A DNA stretch of 64,000 nt from Halioglobus japonicus (GTDB taxonomy: Bacteria > Pseudomonadota > Gammaproteobacteria > Pseudomonadales > Halieaceae). The position numbers and the translations under genes are program-made. The stretch covers positions 3,038,001 through 3,102,000 of the forward strand of contig NZ_CP019450.1 in NCBI RefSeq assembly GCF_001983995.1, in the 5' to 3' direction. The notes below the pieces were generated by a model. The model was not told the origin of the DNA. It did not search any database and was given only the letters and a program-made list of their open reading frames with translations. Shown in pieces: positions 60,634 to 64,000 of the stretch; positions within the stretch are counted from its first letter, which is position 1; the number at the start of each line of letters is the position of its first letter.

Positions 60634-62445
60634 TTATTGAACCTTTCTTCTTGCCCTGTAAGCAACCAGGAATGGCAGCAGTATCAGCGCCGTCAGCAAT
60701 CCCACCAGCACTGGCGTCTGCAGACGCTGGTAGAGCGTGTTGATCACCAGTTGTTTCATGTGGTCATATCCTGGCGGGTTTGCCAGTACTTTGTTGTCCC
60801 GGGCATACACTGCATAGGCCGACAGCATACGCTGAAGCCTGACCGGCTGCTCTGCAGCAAGGTCGATGGTTTCACCTGGGTCTCGCACGATATCGTAAAG
60901 ACGCCACTGCCCATCCCCTAAAGGCGGGCGAATGGAGAGCAATTTGTAATCGCCCTGGAACAACGCCGCATGCCCTGCCAATTCATACCCGACAGCGTCT
61001 TCAGCTCCGTACACACGCGTTACTTCCTGCTTCAGCAGTGGCTTCAGGTCGCGCCCGATCATCGGTTCTACCGGCCGGCCGCCAAAGCGACCTTCAGGTG
61101 CAGCCACCCCGGTCAGTGAGAGTATGGTGGGCGTAATATCGGTGACAAATGAAAACGCATGATTGAGCTCACCCTGCCCGGGTAGGCCGGCCCCTGCCAC
61201 AATCAATGGCACCCGCATGCCGCCCTCCCCCGCATAAAATTTGTAGTACGCCAGTGGGCTGGCAGCGGCGCTGGCAAAACTGGGGCTAATCGTGTTGTAG
61301 CTACCCTTGAGGCCAAGACTTTCGTAATCCGTGTTATAGCCCAGCGCCTCTGGCCCGCGGCGGGCCACAAGGGAATCAGGATCTGCCGGGCCGCTGGCCT
61401 CCGCACCGTTATCCGAGGTGAAGATAACAATCGTATTCTCGTATTGCCCTCGCGCCTTGAGATAATGAAACAAGCGCCCAAGATGGAAATCCATAGCCTC
61501 AACCATGGCGCCGTATACAGCCATTCGCTTCGCCTCATAGCGACGCTGCCCTGCATCCAGCGCGTCCCAGTCACCGGTTGTCGACATCTGAACCATGTCG
61601 ATGCCTGCAGGCACTATCCCAAGTTCTACGGCACGGGCCAGCCGCTGCTCGCGCAATTCATCCCACCCGCCATCATAGACACCCATATAACGATCGATGA
61701 ATTCCTGCGGTGCCTGCACCGGTATATGAACCGCCTGGAATGGCAGATAGGCGAAGAATGGCTGGCCGTCATCGAGATTGCTATCGATAAACTCGATGGC
61801 TTTATCTACCAGGAAGCGTGAGGAATAGAAGTCGTCAGGCAGCTGGTACTCTTTACCATCGGCGTACCAGTTGGCTTTCTCGTAGAGCGGGATATAGGGA
61901 CGCTGCTCCCAGTTGTCGGCTCCCGAGTCCGCCAGTGCGATCGTGCGCTGAAAACCGCGCTGACTCGGTAGCTGCCCGTCACCTACCCCGAGGTGCCATT
62001 TACCCGCCATATACGTGTGGTAGCCAGCCCCCTCAAGCAGGGTCGCCACGGTGACCACGTTGCTGCCCAACACGCCCTGGTAGTGGCTATGGCGTTGCTG
62101 TTCGGGGGCCAGCATTTCCGGGATATTCGGCACGCCGGCAAGGTGCGCATCCACCCCGGTGAGCAGCATTGCACGGGCGGGGGCACAGTTCGCCGCGGTG
62201 TGATAGTTGGTGAAGCGCACGCCCTCCTGCGCCAGGGCATCGAGTGTGGGCGTGTTGATTTCGCTGCCGTAAGAACCAAGATCGCTAAAGCCCAGGTCAT
62301 CGGCCAGCACCAGCAGGATGTTGGGCCGCGCTGAAGCGACGGGAACCTGCTCCGGCTCAACAATGGCTTCTTCTGACTGTCCCAGGGATGTATGTAGCAG
62401 CAGCGCGGCAAACAATGCGCTCGAAAGCGTACGGGCTATCACCAC
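60634..62445 (-). CDS. exported sulfatase (arylsulfatase type)
   Basis: A 603-residue alkaline-phosphatase-superfamily sulfatase. Signal peptide (SSALFAALLLHTSLG), metal ligands in LVLADDLGFSDLG, and the formylglycine motif NCAPARAMLLTG (Cys87-x-Pro-x-Arg91). Downstream: MAGKWHLG and IVIFTSDNGAEASG. C-terminal membrane helix (VLVGLLTALILLPFLVAY) followed by RARRKVQ suggests anchoring to the inner membrane. A formylglycine-generating enzyme would be needed elsewhere. The GTG start immediately follows the stop of the DUF4345 gene, so they are coupled. Substrate unknown. Confidence 0.9.
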   Translation of the reverse strand: MVIARTLSSALFAALLLHTSLGQSEEAIVEPEQVPVASARPNILLVLADDLGFSDLGSYGSEINTPTLDALAQEGVRFTNYHTAANCAPARAMLLTGVDAHLAGVPNIPEMLAPEQQRHSHYQGVLGSNVVTVATLLEGAGYHTYMAGKWHLGVGDGQLPSQRGFQRTIALADSGADNWEQRPYIPLYEKANWYADGKEYQLPDDFYSSRFLVDKAIEFIDSNLDDGQPFFAYLPFQAVHIPVQAPQEFIDRYMGVYDGGWDELREQRLARAVELGIVPAGIDMVQMSTTGDWDALDAGQRRYEAKRMAVYGAMVEAMDFHLGRLFHYLKARGQYENTIVIFTSDNGAEASGPADPDSLVARRGPEALGYNTDYESLGLKGSYNTISPSFASAAASPLAYYKFYAGEGGMRVPLIVAGAGLPGQGELNHAFSFVTDITPTILSLTGVAAPEGRFGGRPVEPMIGRDLKPLLKQEVTRVYGAEDAVGYELAGHAALFQGDYKLLSIRPPLGDGQWRLYDIVRDPGETIDLAAEQPVRLQRMLSAYAVYARDNKVLANPPGYDHMKQLVINTLYQRLQTPVLVGLLTALILLPFLVAYRARRKVQ

Positions 62446-62820
62446 TCAGGGCTCCCGTGCCAAGCGCTGTGACGCGAGCAGAAGAATCACCGTGACCACC
62501 AACTCTACACCGATCTGCGGCGCCAGGGCGGCATCATGGAACAGCCAGGCGACTACCCGCCCAATGGCCGTCAGAAACAGCAGGAGCGCAGCCGGGTAAA
62601 ACCAGGTGCGCCGCCCTGTCACCAGGCCCGCCAACATGCAGATGCCCAAGGTCAGAAAAAACCCTGACATATCACCCACCTGCGAACTAAGCCCCAGGCC
62701 TGTTGCCAGCTCGAGTCCGAATTCAGGTGCGATGCCCGCCGGAGCTACCAGCCAGCGAACGCCCATCACAATAAAAAGAATGGCCGGCAGCAGTACCAGC
62801 ACGCTCAACACTCTATTCAT
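62446..62820 (-). CDS. DUF4345 integral membrane protein
   Basis: A 124-residue protein with about four membrane helices (VLSVLVLLPAILFIVMGV; FFLTLGICMLAGLV; FYPAALLLFLTAIGRVV; VELVVTVILLLA). It matches the small DUF4345 membrane family. Start at ATG 62820; the open frame before it (to 62856) is encoded by a palindromic repeat. Function unknown. Coupled to the downstream sulfatase gene. Confidence 0.78.
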   Translation of the reverse strand: MNRVLSVLVLLPAILFIVMGVRWLVAPAGIAPEFGLELATGLGLSSQVGDMSGFFLTLGICMLAGLVTGRRTWFYPAALLLFLTAIGRVVAWLFHDAALAPQIGVELVVTVILLLASQRLAREP

Positions 62821-62839
62821 AATTTGCTCATCCGATAAA

Positions 62840-62910
62840 ATGGGGACAGACCACAATTGGTCAATTGGGGACAGACCACAATTAAACGGCGAATTGTGGT
62901 CTGTCCCCTT
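62840..62910. repeat. dispersed palindromic repeat, copy 8 with a duplicated left arm
   Basis: TGGGGACAGACCACAATT occurs twice in direct orientation (62841-62858 and 62866-62883), followed by one complementary right arm (AATTGTGGTCTGTCCCC, 62892-62908). It lies between the DJ-1 gene stop and the DUF4345 start. This looks like an internal arm duplication or insertion of one element into another. Confidence 0.9.
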
Positions 62911-62915
62911 AAGTT

Positions 62916-63770
62916 TTATTGCTCGCGGTCGGCCAGGATAAGCATCATGCGATTGGCAGCCTCCAGGCCTGAGTTCTGATTCTGCCCGGTCACAAAGCGC
63001 TGCTCATCATCTACAGTGACGTGGGTGGCAAAGAAATCCTTGAACGCAGTCTGGCTTTCGTAGATAGCCCTGGCCTTGCGAAGCTCCGTTTCCGGGTGCA
63101 GTGGCGTGATATCAATACCTAGCTCCTTGACCTGCTTATCGGTCACCCCTGTCATGCGGCGTCCGGCGATCAGTAGCTCACCATCTTGATCACGCGCGCT
63201 CACGAGTCCTAGCACGCCATGGCAGATACCGCCGATCATCGCTGCCTTATCGCCGTAGTAGGCCTCACTCACCTTGGCCGCCAACTCCGGCGACTGCGCC
63301 AGGTCGTAGGCCGCTCCCCAGCCGCCGGCAATAAAGACAATATCGTATTGCGACACATCTACATCCGCGATGGGGATGGAGTTTTTCACCTTCGCCAGCG
63401 CGATGCTGTCCTCAAGAAAGCGTTCGTCCTCGGGTGAAATAATCATAAACTGCAGCGTCTGCGGATCGATAGGAATCTCGCCGCCTTTGATGCTGGCAAC
63501 GTCGACTTCCATCCCACCGTCGAGAAATGTGTAGTAAGGGTGGGTCAATTCAGAGGCCATCACTCCGGTTGCCGGGCCTTCGGTTTCGCCGGGAGCCGCC
63601 AGCACGGCGTGGCTGGTGGCAATGACCAGGGCACGCTTGCCAGGCAGTTCGACAGTCGGGCCCGTGTACTCAGGATGCACACCGGCCTTGTGCAGGATCG
63701 TAGGTAACGCAAGCAGGAACACACCCAGCAGCACAACCACTACCACACCGATCTTGAGCAATCTTTTCAT
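62916..63770 (-). CDS. membrane-anchored DJ-1/PfpI family protein
   Basis: A 284-residue protein from the ATG at 63770; a TTG two codons upstream is less likely. N-terminal hydrophobic anchor (IGVVVVVLLGVFLLALPTIL). The DJ-1/PfpI domain has FIAGGWGAAYDLAQ and the nucleophile elbow MIGGICHGVLGLV, with the conserved Cys. C-terminal segment ends NSGLEAANRMMLILAD. Such proteins can be chaperone/glyoxalase or protease-like; the periplasmic location is inferred. Divergent from the partial gene at 63897, with a dyad sequence between them. Confidence 0.84.
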   Translation of the reverse strand: MKRLLKIGVVVVVLLGVFLLALPTILHKAGVHPEYTGPTVELPGKRALVIATSHAVLAAPGETEGPATGVMASELTHPYYTFLDGGMEVDVASIKGGEIPIDPQTLQFMIISPEDERFLEDSIALAKVKNSIPIADVDVSQYDIVFIAGGWGAAYDLAQSPELAAKVSEAYYGDKAAMIGGICHGVLGLVSARDQDGELLIAGRRMTGVTDKQVKELGIDITPLHPETELRKARAIYESQTAFKDFFATHVTVDDEQRFVTGQNQNSGLEAANRMMLILADREQ

Positions 63771-63782
63771 AAACAAAAAACC

Positions 63783-63816
63783 TTAGTTACCATACACTTA
63801 TAGGCATGTAACCTAA
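63783..63816. promoter_or_regulatory. imperfect dyad between divergent genes
   Basis: TTAGTTAC (63783-63790) and GTAACCTAA (63808-63816) form an inverted repeat with a one-base difference and a 17-base centre. It is located 13 bases upstream of the DJ-1 start and may be an operator, but no regulator is nearby. A TTGACA occurs at 63829 toward the + strand gene without a good -10. Confidence 0.3.
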
Positions 63817-63896
63817 CCGTGAATTAATTTGACACAAAGAATGCCATAAGTAACACTGCGGTATCAAGTCGAACTACTCTCTACTATGGTGGAACT

Positions 63897-64000
63897 ATGA
63901 AAAAGACTGCGCTCGTTCTAGGCGTCATCGCCACACTTGCTGTGATCGCATACAGCCAGCGTGCAAGTATTGCTGGCAGAATCATGGACGTTGGCCTTGA
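63897..64000 (+). CDS. start of an exported or membrane-anchored protein, cut by the window end
   Basis: Only the first 34 codons are visible. They encode KKTALVLGVIATLAVIAYSQ, a short basic n-region and one hydrophobic segment, then RASIAGRIMDVGL. It looks like an N-terminal signal anchor; the family cannot be known. The ATG is preceded by GGTGGAAC. Divergent from the DJ-1/PfpI gene. Confidence 0.55.
   Translation, partial: MKKTALVLGVIATLAVIAYSQRASIAGRIMDVGL

Noticed and set aside
62821..62856. DUF4345 protein starting at 62856
   Set aside because: The extra residues come from the repeat; ATG 62820 has its own SD and starts the first membrane helix.
1..64000. CRISPR array, tRNA/rRNA genes, prophage or transposase genes
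   Set aside because: No regularly spaced repeats, tRNA-like cloverleaves or integrase/transposase motifs were found; the dispersed palindromes are irregularly spaced at gene ends.

Overview
The window looks like a chromosomal stretch of a GC-rich, probably marine gammaproteobacterium of the Halieaceae (OM60/NOR5) type. The evidence is the density of acyl-CoA catabolism genes, two TonB-dependent receptors with an EEVIVTA start, DUF3604 proteins, secreted hydrolases and Gram-negative lipoproteins. The taxonomic call is inference from gene content. No rRNA, tRNA, CRISPR array, phage or intact insertion sequence was seen.

Layout. 1-10.1 kb (+): the end of a Crp/Fnr regulator, then a tight operon for acyclic terpenoid (geranyl-CoA/citronellyl-CoA type) degradation: acyl-CoA dehydrogenase, a small GST, atuD, atuC, atuF, atuA and atuE. 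10.1-16.1 kb: a secreted amidohydrolase with a coiled-coil porin (-), a ChaC cyclotransferase with a sodium/solute symporter (+), a DsbA/FrnE-like protein (+) and a MAPEG protein (-). 16.2-18.1 kb (+): a TetR regulator with a palindromic operator, a haloalkane dehalogenase broken by a frameshift, and a DUF1330 protein. 18.1-36.5 kb (-): 14 closely spaced genes, probably one or a few operons: three long GST-like proteins, nitronate monooxygenase (frameshifted), ACAD10/11-type dehydrogenase, thiolase, acyl-CoA synthetase, ABM monooxygenase, alpha/beta hydrolase, aldehyde dehydrogenase, and two DUF3604 proteins around a DUF1330 protein and a molybdopterin oxidoreductase.

36.6-47.7 kb (mostly +): another long GST, an AraC regulator (-), a DUF1214/DUF1254 pair, a TonB-dependent receptor and three exported ester-hydrolase-like proteins, one apparently a two-domain fusion. 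47.7-63.8 kb (mostly -): a decayed DbpA-like fragment, DUF1330, patatin, an ACAD10/11-type kinase, enoyl-CoA hydratase, a pair of acyl-CoA dehydrogenases, a second haloalkane dehalogenase divergent from a second TonB-dependent receptor, a histidine phosphatase, a fifth long GST, a sulfatase, a DUF4345 protein and a membrane-anchored DJ-1/PfpI protein.

As a whole the window reads as a catabolic region: uptake of hydrophobic substrates, release of acids by esterases, dehalogenases or sulfatase, CoA activation, and beta-oxidation-like shortening. Three features stand out. (1) A dispersed palindromic repeat (arm GGGGACAGACCAC) occurs eight times between 36.5 and 63 kb, nearly always directly after a stop codon. 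(2) Five paralogous 346-400-residue GST-like proteins share an H-x-R-W motif. (3) Three genes are each broken by one missing base in a run of five C/G, which points to a shared cause such as homopolymer miscalls.
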